A DNA stretch of 12,101 bases from Actinomycetes bacterium (GTDB lineage: Bacteria > Actinomycetota > Actinomycetes > S36-B12), in assembly GCA_030425745.1 (NCBI GenBank), contig JAUHZW010000046.1, positions 1-12,101 of the forward strand, in the 5' to 3' direction. The notes under the pieces are model-generated. The model was not told the origin of the DNA. It searched no databases and saw only the letters and a program-made list of their open reading frames with translations. Of this stretch, positions 4,928-12,101 are shown piece by piece. A program made the translations under genes and the position numbers. How positions within the stretch are numbered: position 1 is the stretch's first letter; each line of letters opens with the position of its first letter.

Positions 4928-5974
4928 ATGGCTGCTTCGTCCACCTTCGGCGGATCGTCGTTCGTCGGCCGTGACATGGCCGTCGATCTCGGCACCGCGA
5001 ACACGCTCGTCTACGTGCGCGGGCGCGGCATCGTGCTGAACGAGCCCTCCGTGGTCGCGATCAACAACAACACCGGGGGCATTCTCGCCGTCGGGGCAGA
5101 GGCCAAGCGCATGATCGGCCGCACCCCGGGCAACATCGTCGCGATCCGCCCGCTGAAGGACGGCGTCATCGCCGACTTCGACACCACCGAGCGCATGCTG
5201 CGCTACTTCATCCAGAAGGTGCACAAGCGCCGTCACCTCGCCAAGCCCCGGCTCATCGTCTGCGTACCCTCCGGCATCACCGGAGTCGAGCAGCGTGCGG
5301 TCAAGGACGCCGGCTACGCGGCGGGTGCCCGCAAGGTCTTCATCATCGAGGAGCCGATGGCCGCGGCCATCGGGGCCGGCCTGCCCGTCCACGAGCCCAC
5401 GGGCAACATGGTGGTCGACATCGGCGGCGGCACCTCCGAGGTCGCCGTCATCTCGCTGGGCGGCATCGTCACCAGCCTGTCCGTGCGCGTCGGCGGTGAC
5501 GAGCTCGACAACGCGATCATCCAGTACGTCAAGAAGGAGTACTCGCTCATGCTGGGCGAGCGCACCGCGGAGGAGATCAAGGTCGCCATCGGCTCGGCCT
5601 TCCCGATGCCGGACGAGCCGCACGCCGAGATCCGCGGCCGTGACCTCATCACCGGGCTCCCGCGCACGATTGTCGTCTCCGCCGAGGAGATCCGCCGGGC
5701 CATCGACGAGCCGGTCCACGCCATCGTCGATGCCGTGAAGGCCACCCTCGATCGCACCCCGCCGGAGCTGTCCGGCGACATCATGGACCGGGGCATCGTG
5801 CTGACCGGTGGTGGTGCCCTGCTGCGCGGTCTGGACGAGCGACTGCGTCACGAGACCGGTATGCCGATCATCATCGCCGACCGACCGCTGGACTGCGTGG
5901 CGCTCGGCTCGGGCAAGTGCGTCGAGGAGTTCGAGGCCCTCCAGCAGGTCCTCATCTCCGAGCCGCGGCGCTGA
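4928..5974 (+). CDS. mreB: Rod shape-determining actin homologue MreB
   Basis: A 348-aa bacterial actin that forms ATP-dependent filaments on the inner membrane face and guides the lateral wall synthesis machine. Actin-fold motifs are all present: phosphate-1 DLGTANT (20-26), the catalytic pair E141-E142 in IIEEPMAAAIGAG, phosphate-2 VVDIGGGTSEVAVI (162-175), the connect-type segment around SAEEIRRAI (251-259) and the adenosine motif LTGGGALLRG (292-301). Length and sequence are standard MreB. It does not look like Mbl or a degenerate copy. The short N-terminal stretch MAASSTFGGSSFVGRD before the core is probably a flexible membrane-proximal tail. The ATG has a moderate ribosome binding site 11 nt upstream. 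The gene is the first of the mreBCD-mrdA-rodA cluster, with its own promoter candidate at 4883. Confidence 0.98.
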   Translation: MAASSTFGGSSFVGRDMAVDLGTANTLVYVRGRGIVLNEPSVVAINNNTGGILAVGAEAKRMIGRTPGNIVAIRPLKDGVIADFDTTERMLRYFIQKVHKRRHLAKPRLIVCVPSGITGVEQRAVKDAGYAAGARKVFIIEEPMAAAIGAGLPVHEPTGNMVVDIGGGTSEVAVISLGGIVTSLSVRVGGDELDNAIIQYVKKEYSLMLGERTAEEIKVAIGSAFPMPDEPHAEIRGRDLITGLPRTIVVSAEEIRRAIDEPVHAIVDAVKATLDRTPPELSGDIMDRGIVLTGGGALLRGLDERLRHETGMPIIIADRPLDCVALGSGKCVEEFEALQQVLISEPRR

Positions 5975-5975
5975 T

Positions 5976-5997
5976 CCTCACCGCCTTCGCGGTGGGG
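5976..5997 (+). terminator. Hairpin between mreB and mreC, possible attenuator
   Basis: A 9-bp stem including one G-T pair (5976-5984 with 5989-5997) closes a CTTC loop just 1 nt after the mreB stop. No T-run follows, so it is not a canonical intrinsic terminator. It could instead protect the mreB mRNA end or reduce read-through, giving more MreB than MreC. Structure is seen; role is inferred. Confidence 0.4.
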
Positions 5998-6036
5998 CGT
6001 GTGGTCCCGGAGACGGCCACAGTCCAGACTTGACCC

Positions 6037-7047
6037 ATGTTCTCCCGGCGCACGCGCATCCTGCTTGCGGTGCTCGTCGTCGCCTCGCTGACTTTCGTCA
6101 TCCTCGACCTGCGCGGGGGAGAGGGCCCGTTCGCCACGGCCAGGAACGTCGTCTCGAACGTCCTCGGCGGCATGGAGCGTGCGGCTGCCACCGTGTTCTC
6201 CCCGATCACCGGCGCGGGCAGCTGGTGGTCCAGCATGCGCGATCAGGCCAACCAGATCGACACCCTCACCGCAGAGAACCAGGCGCTGCGCACTGAGCTG
6301 AACGTGCTGAAGAACGACAAGGCCCGGGCCGCTGCCCTGGACGGCCTGCTGCGCGTGGCCAGCGTCGGGCAGTATCGATTCGTGCCCGCCGAGGTCATCG
6401 CCATCGGCCCGGCCCAGGACTTCTCCTGGACGGTGACGGTCGATGCCGGACGCAATGACGGCATCGAGCAGGACATGTCCGTCATCAACGGCGCTGGCCT
6501 CGTCGGACGCGTGCTCAAGACGACGGCGAACACCGCGACGGTCGTGCTGATCGTCGATCAGGGGTCGGCCGTGGGCGGCCGGGTGGCCGGCACTGAGGAG
6601 ATCGGCATCGCGGCCGGCACCGGCAGTCAGGACTCCCTGGAGTTCGAGCTCCTCGACCCGCTCGCGGACATCCGCGTGGGCGATGCCATCGTCTCCTTCG
6701 GCTCCAAGAACGGACGGCCGTATGCCCCCGGGCTGCCGATCGGGGAGGTGGTCGAGGTGAAGGGCACCTCGGGCCAGTTGACGCGCGTGGCACGCGTTCA
6801 GCCGTTCGCCGACATGTCGCAGTTGAGCGTCCTCGGCGTGGTGACCAAGCCTCCGCGTGAGGATCCACGGGACTCGGTGCTCCCCAGAGGTGACGATCTC
6901 AGCGTCGTGCCGAGCCCGGCCCCCCTCGGTGGGGACGAGGCTGCCGGCGACGCGGCCGTCGCGGACGACACCGACGCCACACCGGCCGAGCCGGCGGCGC
7001 CGGAGGAGGAGACGGCCGCCGTCCCGGTCGAGAGTGACGCTCCGTGA
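6037..7047 (+). CDS. mreC: Rod shape-determining protein MreC
   Basis: A 336-aa elongasome scaffold anchored by one N-terminal membrane helix (about residues 8-25) with the bulk outside the membrane. A coiled coil follows (about 67-105, with the heptad-like IDTLTAENQALRTELNVLKN region). The two beta-barrel domains contain the family-typical DAGRNDGIEQDMSVINGAGL (136-155) and the conserved LVGRV and FGSKNGRPYAPGLPIGEV segments. In studied bacteria MreC binds and activates PBP2. The last 65 residues or so form an acidic, Ala/Pro/Glu-rich tail (from about 272) of low complexity. The gap from mreB is 62 bp. No Shine-Dalgarno sequence precedes the ATG; a CAGACT box 6 nt upstream leaves a leaderless start possible but weakly supported. 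The stop overlaps mreD (GTGA, 7044-7047). Confidence 0.96.
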   Translation: MFSRRTRILLAVLVVASLTFVILDLRGGEGPFATARNVVSNVLGGMERAAATVFSPITGAGSWWSSMRDQANQIDTLTAENQALRTELNVLKNDKARAAALDGLLRVASVGQYRFVPAEVIAIGPAQDFSWTVTVDAGRNDGIEQDMSVINGAGLVGRVLKTTANTATVVLIVDQGSAVGGRVAGTEEIGIAAGTGSQDSLEFELLDPLADIRVGDAIVSFGSKNGRPYAPGLPIGEVVEVKGTSGQLTRVARVQPFADMSQLSVLGVVTKPPREDPRDSVLPRGDDLSVVPSPAPLGGDEAAGDAAVADDTDATPAEPAAPEEETAAVPVESDAP

Positions 7048-7556
7048 TCTGGCGGCAGGCCCTCATCATCGGCACGGCCGCACTCCTGGCCGTCCTGATC
7101 GAGGTCACCCTGCTCTCTCGACTGGGCATCCCCGGAGCGACCCCCGATCTCGTCGTCGTGACCGTCGTCGCCGTCGCGCTCGCGATGGGACCGGTGCAAG
7201 GTGCGGTGACCGGCTTCACCGCCGGGGCGCTGCTCGATCTGGCGCCCCCCGGGGACACCCTTCTGGGCATCAATGCCGTCGTGTACATCCTCATCGGGTT
7301 CATCACCGGTCTGGCCGTCGATCCCCGGGACCGCACCATTCCGATCATGATGGGCATGACCGGGCTGGCGACCGGTGCTGCGGTGCTGCTCACGGCCGGA
7401 CTGGACACCATGCTCGGCAGTGAGCGAGTCGATTGGGAGCAGGTGCCCGTCCTGGCCCTGAGCGGTGCGCTGTACGGGGTGCTCCTGGCACCCGGAGTCA
7501 TCCTGCTGGTCGCGTGGGTGGTGCGGAAGGCGACGCCGGAGATCCTCGTCAGCTGA
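7044..7556 (+). CDS. mreD: Rod shape-determining protein MreD
   Basis: A 170-aa integral membrane protein of the elongasome, working with MreC. The sequence is hydrophobic throughout, with likely helices at about 6-24, 34-50, 51-66, 74-93, 100-121 and 136-161. Conserved MreD features include an early Glu in the first helix (IEVTLLSRLGIPGATPDLV), the G..TGF.AGALLDLAPPGD loop and LGINAVVY. The GTG start overlaps the mreC stop by 4 bp, so translation is coupled. The stop is followed by a 171-bp gap before mrdA, the largest break inside the cluster. Confidence 0.93.
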   Translation: MIWRQALIIGTAALLAVLIEVTLLSRLGIPGATPDLVVVTVVAVALAMGPVQGAVTGFTAGALLDLAPPGDTLLGINAVVYILIGFITGLAVDPRDRTIPIMMGMTGLATGAAVLLTAGLDTMLGSERVDWEQVPVLALSGALYGVLLAPGVILLVAWVVRKATPEILVS

Positions 7557-7727
7557 GGAATGATTCGGACATTAAGCCCATAATGGGGCGGCGGGAACCG
7601 GAATACCCGTCAAGTCGTCGTACCGTCGTATCTGGCAGTTCCCCCTGCCGTCGCCACAGAGCCCCGGATCGGATCCGGACAGGTTCCGTGGACGTCCGCG
7701 AGAAGACCACGTCCTGGGAGGAAGCCG
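7557..7727 (+). other. 171-bp intergenic leader before mrdA
   Basis: A non-coding gap in the middle of an otherwise tight cluster. It has an AT-richer patch with a CATAAT box (7579-7584) inside a short dyad (7577-7581 with 7583-7587), and a 7-bp dyad CCGGATCGGATCCGG (7664-7678). It ends with the strong ribosome binding site GGGAGGA (7716-7722). A separate promoter for mrdA-rodA with a long leader is plausible. I could not match it to a known riboswitch. Confidence 0.5.
7579..7584 (+). promoter_or_regulatory. Possible -10 box for mrdA-rodA
   Basis: CATAAT is one base from TATAAT and lies in the most AT-rich patch of the local sequence, about 140 nt before mrdA. No -35 at proper spacing could be found, so this is tentative. 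Confidence 0.28.
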
Positions 7728-9878
7728 GTGAGCGAGCGCTCCAACCTGCGCCTCCTCGTCCTGGCCGTTCTCGTGGTCTCCCTCCTCGGGACCCTCGTGG
7801 CACGGTCGTTCTACCTGCAGGTGATGGAGGGGGCCGAGTACCGCGCCATCGCCCAGAACAACACGGTGCGAGAGGTCGCTGAGCCAGCCGTGCGCGGGCT
7901 GGTCCTCGACCAGGCCGGTCGGCCGTTGATCGCCAACCGCACCACCGTCGTCGTGACCGTCGACCGACAGGTGCTCGCCCAGCAGCCCAACGACGGTGCC
8001 GGCGTCCTCAACCGGCTCTCCCGGATCCTGGACGAGCCCCGCGACCGGATCGAGGACCGGCTGAAGTCCTGCGGCACCGAGGGGGCCAAGCCGCCGCCGG
8101 TCTGCTGGAACGGCTCGACCTACCAGCCGGTTCCGGTCGCATCTGATGTCGACACCCAGACGGCGCTCAGCATCATGGAGCGACGCCGTGAGTTCCCGGG
8201 CGTCACCGCGAAGCTCGAGGCGGTCCGCGAGTACCCGGCTCCGTTCAATGCCAACGCCGCGCACATGCTCGGCTACCTCGGCCCGGTCACCGAGGAGCAG
8301 TTGGACGAGCAGGGCGACACGACGGCCTACGACCGCCTCCGCCGCACCGATGTCGTCGGACGCACCGGTCTGGAGCGGCAGTACGACGATGTCCTGCGTG
8401 GCAAGCCCGGCATCACGACCCTCGCGGTGGACACGGCCGGCAACGTGACCGGGGTGCTCGAGGAGCAGGACCCCAAGGCGGGTGACTACCTCGTCACGAG
8501 CATCGACGCCCGGTTGCAGGCCGTCGTCGAGCAGCAACTCGTCAACGCCATCCGGCGGGCCCAGAACCAGGGGTACCGAGGCAAGTCCGGTGCCGCGGTG
8601 GTCGTCGAGGTCGACACCGGACGCGTGCTGGCCATGGCCAGTTACCCGACCTACGATCCCTCCATCTGGATCGGGGGAGTGACCAAGAAGCAGTACAAGC
8701 AGCTGATCAACGACGAGTCGCTGTCCTCCAACGCCTATCAGGGCCAGTTCGCCCCCGGATCCACCTTCAAGGCCATCAGTACGGCCGCAGCGGGCAAGGA
8801 CAACTTCGACCTGTACGGCATCTACCCCTGCCCGTCTCGCGTGAAGGTCGGTGGCACCACGTTCCGCAACTACGAGTCCAAGCCCTACGGGCCGATCTCG
8901 TTGACCAGGGCGCTCGAGGTGTCCTGCAACACGGTCTTCTACGACATCGCCCGCCGCATGTGGCAGAAGGCAGGTGGCCCGGACGCCGACGTGACGGCGT
9001 CGGATCCCATCGCGGAGACCGCGGCGACGTTCGGGCTCGGCAGCAAGACCGGGATCGACCTCCCGGGCGAGGCCCCGGGACGCATCGCGAGCCGCGAGTT
9101 CAAGTTCGACAACTGGGAGGCGCGGAAGGACACCTGGTGCCGCAACGCCGAGGAGGGCTACCCCGAGACGCGCAAGACCGACCCGAAGCTCGCGGACTAC
9201 TACACCGCCCTCGATCGCGAGAACTGCACCGACGGCTACCAGTGGCGTGCGGGCGATGCCCTCAACGCGGCCATCGGTCAGGGTGACACCACGGTGACGC
9301 CCCTGCAGATGGCCATGGTCTACGCGGCGATCGCCAATGGCGGCACGCTGTACCAGCCGCAGATCGCCAAGGGCCTGCTGTCCGCCGACGGTCAGACCGT
9401 CGAGGAGTTCGACCCCATCCCCGTCCGCAAGGTCGAGGTGCCCAAGAGCGCCATCCGATTCCTGCGTAAATCCCTGCCGGGCGTCACGACCGATGGTTCC
9501 GGCAAGACGCCCTTCCTCGGCTTCCCGCTCGACAAGATCCCGGTCGCATCGAAGACCGGTTCGGCGCAGGTCACCGGTGACAAGGCCTCCACCTCGTGGT
9601 TCGCCTCCTATGCACCGGCCAATGACCCCAAGTACGCGATCGTGATGATGGTGACCGAGGGCGGCACCGGATCGAAGACCTCCGGACCGAGCGTCCGCAA
9701 GATCTACGAGGCGCTCTTCGGGGTCAAGGGCACCCGCGTCAACCCCAGAGACAGCGTGCTCGTCGGCGGGGCTCCGCAGGCGGACCTGCCCGTCGTGCGC
9801 GAGGACGGCACACCGGTCACGCCGAAGGGCAAGGGCTCCGGCGTCCCTGACGTCCGTGCGGCAGGATCATCGTCATGA
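7728..9878 (+). CDS. mrdA: Penicillin-binding protein 2, elongasome transpeptidase
   Basis: A 716-aa class B PBP that cross-links peptidoglycan during side-wall growth, partnered with RodA. It has a short cytoplasmic N-terminus, one membrane helix (about 8-28), the dimerisation/pedestal domain with the conserved RG.VLDQAGRPLIAN start (57-70) and GRTGLERQYDDVLRG (211-225), then the transpeptidase domain. The active-site motifs are S345-T-F-K348, S399-C-N401 and K609-T-G611. The GTG start is fixed by GGGAGGA 5 nt upstream. Compared with short enterobacterial PBP2 it carries insertions, including a stretch with C115 and C126 in the pedestal and C471/C500 near an inserted charged segment, which could form disulfides outside the cell. 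The C-terminal tail after about 690 is Gly/Ser/Lys-rich and disordered. Its stop overlaps rodA (ATGA). Confidence 0.96.
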   Translation: MSERSNLRLLVLAVLVVSLLGTLVARSFYLQVMEGAEYRAIAQNNTVREVAEPAVRGLVLDQAGRPLIANRTTVVVTVDRQVLAQQPNDGAGVLNRLSRILDEPRDRIEDRLKSCGTEGAKPPPVCWNGSTYQPVPVASDVDTQTALSIMERRREFPGVTAKLEAVREYPAPFNANAAHMLGYLGPVTEEQLDEQGDTTAYDRLRRTDVVGRTGLERQYDDVLRGKPGITTLAVDTAGNVTGVLEEQDPKAGDYLVTSIDARLQAVVEQQLVNAIRRAQNQGYRGKSGAAVVVEVDTGRVLAMASYPTYDPSIWIGGVTKKQYKQLINDESLSSNAYQGQFAPGSTFKAISTAAAGKDNFDLYGIYPCPSRVKVGGTTFRNYESKPYGPISLTRALEVSCNTVFYDIARRMWQKAGGPDADVTASDPIAETAATFGLGSKTGIDLPGEAPGRIASREFKFDNWEARKDTWCRNAEEGYPETRKTDPKLADYYTALDRENCTDGYQWRAGDALNAAIGQGDTTVTPLQMAMVYAAIANGGTLYQPQIAKGLLSADGQTVEEFDPIPVRKVEVPKSAIRFLRKSLPGVTTDGSGKTPFLGFPLDKIPVASKTGSAQVTGDKASTSWFASYAPANDPKYAIVMMVTEGGTGSKTSGPSVRKIYEALFGVKGTRVNPRDSVLVGGAPQADLPVVREDGTPVTPKGKGSGVPDVRAAGSSS

Positions 9879-11047
9879 GCGGGATCCTCGCGTCCGATCC
9901 CGGGACGCATACCCTCACCAAGCAGCGCGGCTACTGGCGCGACCTCGACTGGATCCTGCTCATCGCCGCGATGGCGACGACGATCTTCGGCTCGATGCTC
10001 GTGTGGTCGGCCAGTCGGGCAGACATGGCGTCCGACAGCGATCCGCAGTCCTACCTCAAGCGTCACCTCATCAACGTCGTCGTGGGCATCGCGCTGGGTT
10101 GGGTGGCGTCCCGACTCGACTACCGGTGGCTGCGTGCCTACACGCCGTTCATCTACGGGGCGTCGGTCTTCCTGCTGCTCATGCCGTTCCTCCCGGGTCT
10201 GGGCACGACCATCGCCGGTGCGAGGGCCTGGATCGATCTGCCCGGTGGCCTGACCCTGCAGCCGTCGGAGTTCGCCAAGGTGGCCGTCATCCTGATGATG
10301 GCGGTGCTTCTGTCCGAGAAGCGCGACATCGAGAGCGAGCCCCGCGACCGAGACGTGCTGATGGCGTTCGGAGTGGCTGTCCTGCCGATCCTCATCATCC
10401 TGGTGCAGAACGACACGGGCACCGTTCTGATCCTCGGTTCCGTCGCACTGTCGATCATCGCAGTCTCGGGAGCACGGACCAGATGGGTCATCGGCCTCAT
10501 CGGCGGTGCGGTGGTGGGAGTCCTGCTCGCCATCCAGCTCGGCCTGCTGAAGGAGTACCAGGTCCAGCGGCTCACGTCGTTCATCAATCCCACGGAGGAC
10601 GTCACCAGCGCGGCGTACAACGCCAACCAGGCCCGGATCGCCATCGGCGGCGGCGGATGGACCGGCTACGGCCTGTTCGAAGGACCACAGACTCAGGGCA
10701 AGTTCGTGCCGGTCAACGAGAGTGACTTCATCTACACCGTGGTGGGGGAGGAGCTCGGCTTCATCGGCAGCGCGGTGCTGATCGCTCTGCTGGCCATCAT
10801 CCTGTGGCGGGCCGTCATGATCGCCTTCCGGGCAGATGACATGTTCGGACGCCTCGTCGCGACGGGGATCGTCGCGTGGCTGGCCTTCCAGATGTTCGAG
10901 AACATCGGCATGTCCCTGGGCATCATGCCCATCACGGGTATTCCGTTGCCGCTGGTCTCCGCTGGAGGCACATCGATGATGGCGACGTGGGTCGCGGTCG
11001 GCCTGCTCCAGAACGTGCGGCTGCATGCGGTGCGGGCCGGCGCCTGA
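9875..11047 (+). CDS. rodA: Peptidoglycan glycosyltransferase RodA
   Basis: A 390-aa SEDS-family integral membrane enzyme that polymerises lipid II into glycan strands for elongation, working with PBP2. About ten membrane helices are visible. Family motifs are GARAWIDLPGGLTLQPSEFAK (split here as GARAWIDLPGG 115-125 and LQPSEFAK 128-135), QNDTGTVLILGS (178-189), the GGGGWTGYGLFEGPQTQ loop (258-274), ESDFIYTVVGEELGFIGS (282-299) with the likely catalytic Asp284, and ITGIPLPLVSAGGTSM (353-368). It is called RodA rather than FtsW because of its position with mreBCD and directly after PBP2, overlapping it by 4 bp. The N-terminal 20 residues are polar and cytoplasmic. Confidence 0.95.
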   Translation: MSGILASDPGTHTLTKQRGYWRDLDWILLIAAMATTIFGSMLVWSASRADMASDSDPQSYLKRHLINVVVGIALGWVASRLDYRWLRAYTPFIYGASVFLLLMPFLPGLGTTIAGARAWIDLPGGLTLQPSEFAKVAVILMMAVLLSEKRDIESEPRDRDVLMAFGVAVLPILIILVQNDTGTVLILGSVALSIIAVSGARTRWVIGLIGGAVVGVLLAIQLGLLKEYQVQRLTSFINPTEDVTSAAYNANQARIAIGGGGWTGYGLFEGPQTQGKFVPVNESDFIYTVVGEELGFIGSAVLIALLAIILWRAVMIAFRADDMFGRLVATGIVAWLAFQMFENIGMSLGIMPITGIPLPLVSAGGTSMMATWVAVGLLQNVRLHAVRAGA

Positions 11048-11084
11048 CACCTCATCGGAGTGCGGCGGCGGCCGACAGCGGGAG

Positions 11085-11106
11085 CGAGGATCCACAGGTA
11101 TCCTCG
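11085..11106. promoter_or_regulatory. Dyad over the radical SAM gene promoter, possible operator
   Basis: CGAGGAT and ATCCTCG form a 7-bp dyad with an 8-nt centre, and the right arm covers most of the TATCCT -10 box (11099-11104). A repressor site is possible, but a dyad this short could arise by chance in a 12-kb window. Confidence 0.3.
11099..11104 (+). promoter_or_regulatory. Putative -10 box of the radical SAM gene
   Basis: TATCCT fits TANNNT and ends 6 nt before the GTG at 11111, which would make the mRNA leaderless. No Shine-Dalgarno sequence precedes either the GTG or the later ATG at 11132, which supports this reading. Confidence 0.45.
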
Positions 11107-11110
11107 TCGG

Positions 11111-12101
11111 GTGACTTCCCCCGGTACCAGCATGTTCGACCGCCTGGAGCGGCTCCTTCCGTTCGTGACCAAGCCCATCCAGTACGTGGGCGGCGAGGTC
11201 AACGCCGTGACCAAGCCGTGGGACTCCGTTGACGTCCACTGGGCGCTGATGTACCCGGACGCGTACGAGGTCGGCGCCCCCAACCAGGGCGTTCAGATCC
11301 TCTACGAGGTGCTCAACGAGCGCGATGACGCCCTGGCCGAGCGGACGTACGCCGTGTGGCCGGATCTCGAGAAGCTGATGCGTGAGAACGACGTCCCTCA
11401 GTTCACCGTTGATGCGCACCGCCCCGTAGGCGACTTCGACGTGCTCGGGCTGTCCTTCAGCACCGAGCTCGGTTACACCAACATGCTGACGGCCCTGGAC
11501 CTCGCCGGCATCCCGTTGGCGGCCGCCGATCGGGACGAGACGCATCCGATCGTCGTCGCCGGTGGTCATGCGGCCTTCAATCCCGAGCCCATCGCGGACT
11601 TCATCGACATCGCCGTCATGGGCGATGGAGAGGAGGCGGTGCTCCTGATCACCGACATCCTGCGCGACTGGAAGGCCGCCGGGCGTCCGGGCGGCCGCGA
11701 GGGCCTCCTGATCGAGCTCGCTCGCACCGGCTCGATCTACGTGCCGCAGTTCTACGACGTCGATTACCTGCCCGACGGCCGGATCCAGCGGGTCGCCCCG
11801 AACCGGCCCGAGGCTCCGTGGCGGGTCAGCAAGCACACGCTGATGGATCTCGATGAGTGGTCCTACCCCCGCAAGCCCCTCGTGCCGCTCGCCGAGACGG
11901 TCCACGAGCGCATGAGCGTCGAGATCTTCCGGGGCTGCACCCGGGGCTGTCGCTTCTGCCAGGCCGGGATGATCACCCGGCCCGTCCGCGAGCGCAGCAT
12001 CACCGGCATCGCCGACATCGTCGAGAACGGGCTGGAGAAGACCGGCTACGAGGAGGTGGGGCTGCTTTCGCTCTCGAGCGCCGACCACTCCGAGATCGCC
12101 G
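11111..12101 (+). CDS. B12-binding radical SAM protein (TIGR03960 type), 5' part
   Basis: The first 330 codons of a radical SAM protein; the gene continues past the right edge. Residues 8-60 carry the family opening (LLPFVTKPIQYVGGEVNAV, ALMYPDAYEVG). A cobalamin-binding-like Rossmann region follows (about 105-185, with LGLSFSTELGYTN, VVAGGHAAFNPEP and VMGDGEEA), and the radical SAM cluster motif is C276-TRG-C280-RF-C283. This matches the TIGR03960 family, which in actinobacteria is normally followed by a DUF2344 protein gene and the rne-rplU-rpmA region; its reaction is not established. I prefer the GTG at 11111 over the in-frame ATG at 11132. The GTG lies 6 nt after a TATCCT box, and the extra residues bring the N-terminus closer to the length I expect for the family. 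Confidence 0.9.
   Translation, partial: MTSPGTSMFDRLERLLPFVTKPIQYVGGEVNAVTKPWDSVDVHWALMYPDAYEVGAPNQGVQILYEVLNERDDALAERTYAVWPDLEKLMRENDVPQFTVDAHRPVGDFDVLGLSFSTELGYTNMLTALDLAGIPLAAADRDETHPIVVAGGHAAFNPEPIADFIDIAVMGDGEEAVLLITDILRDWKAAGRPGGREGLLIELARTGSIYVPQFYDVDYLPDGRIQRVAPNRPEAPWRVSKHTLMDLDEWSYPRKPLVPLAETVHERMSVEIFRGCTRGCRFCQAGMITRPVRERSITGIADIVENGLEKTGYEEVGLLSLSSADHSEIA

Noticed and set aside
4259..5851. 530-codon open frame on the minus strand opposite the hydrolase gene and mreB
   Set aside because: It is antisense to clear genes, has a shadow-like composition rich in Asp, Gly, His and Arg, and crosses the palindrome and the mreB promoter.
9704..12088. Long open frame of 794 codons on the minus strand opposite rodA and the radical SAM gene
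   Set aside because: The plus strand carries unmistakable PBP2, RodA and radical SAM proteins there. The minus frame is a by-product of high GC third positions, and its translation (His/Asp/Arg/Gly-rich) resembles no family.

Overview
The window is a GC-rich, densely packed stretch of chromosome from an actinobacterium (Actinomycetota). The pointers are the strong G/C third-position bias, frequent GTG starts, many 4-bp ATGA/GTGA overlaps, several genes with a TANNNT -10 box but no ribosome binding site (leaderless style), and the gene order valS / folC-DUF4233-ndk-mreBCD-mrdA-rodA-TIGR03960 radical SAM. A rod-shaped member of Micrococcales or Propionibacteriales fits, but genus cannot be fixed from sequence alone.

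Layout. (1) 1-312: the 5' end of valS on the minus strand, facing away from folC, with a perfect 26-bp inverted repeat between the two promoters. (2) 313-2024: folC (folate synthesis) overlapping a small DUF4233 membrane protein gene. (3) 2025-2304: a 280-bp non-coding block with four 14-bp tandem repeats, then a 155-bp cloverleaf-like train of nested palindromes joined by CCGG, then the operator/promoter of a toxin-antitoxin module. (4) 2305-2891: a ribbon-helix-helix antitoxin and a Doc/Fic-type toxin, overlapping by 4 bp. (5) 2949-4744: ndk and, 2 bp after it, a membrane alpha/beta hydrolase of the Rv1069c type. (6) 4745-4927: a second copy of the 217-286 palindrome and the mreB promoter. 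(7) 4928-11047: the rod-shape cluster mreB, mreC, mreD, mrdA (PBP2), rodA. (8) 11111-end: the 5' part of a B12-binding radical SAM protein, probably leaderless.

Function. The backbone is housekeeping: tRNA charging, folate, nucleotide balance and lateral-wall synthesis. MreB filaments, MreC/MreD and the RodA-PBP2 glycosyltransferase/transpeptidase pair form the elongasome. The accessory material is the toxin-antitoxin module with the structured DNA upstream of it, plus the two dispersed palindromes. These are the least ordinary parts. The palindromic train at 2108-2262, which shares the hexamer GGTATC/GATACC with the toxin-antitoxin operator, and the compensated differences between the two copies of the other palindrome are the observations most worth following up.
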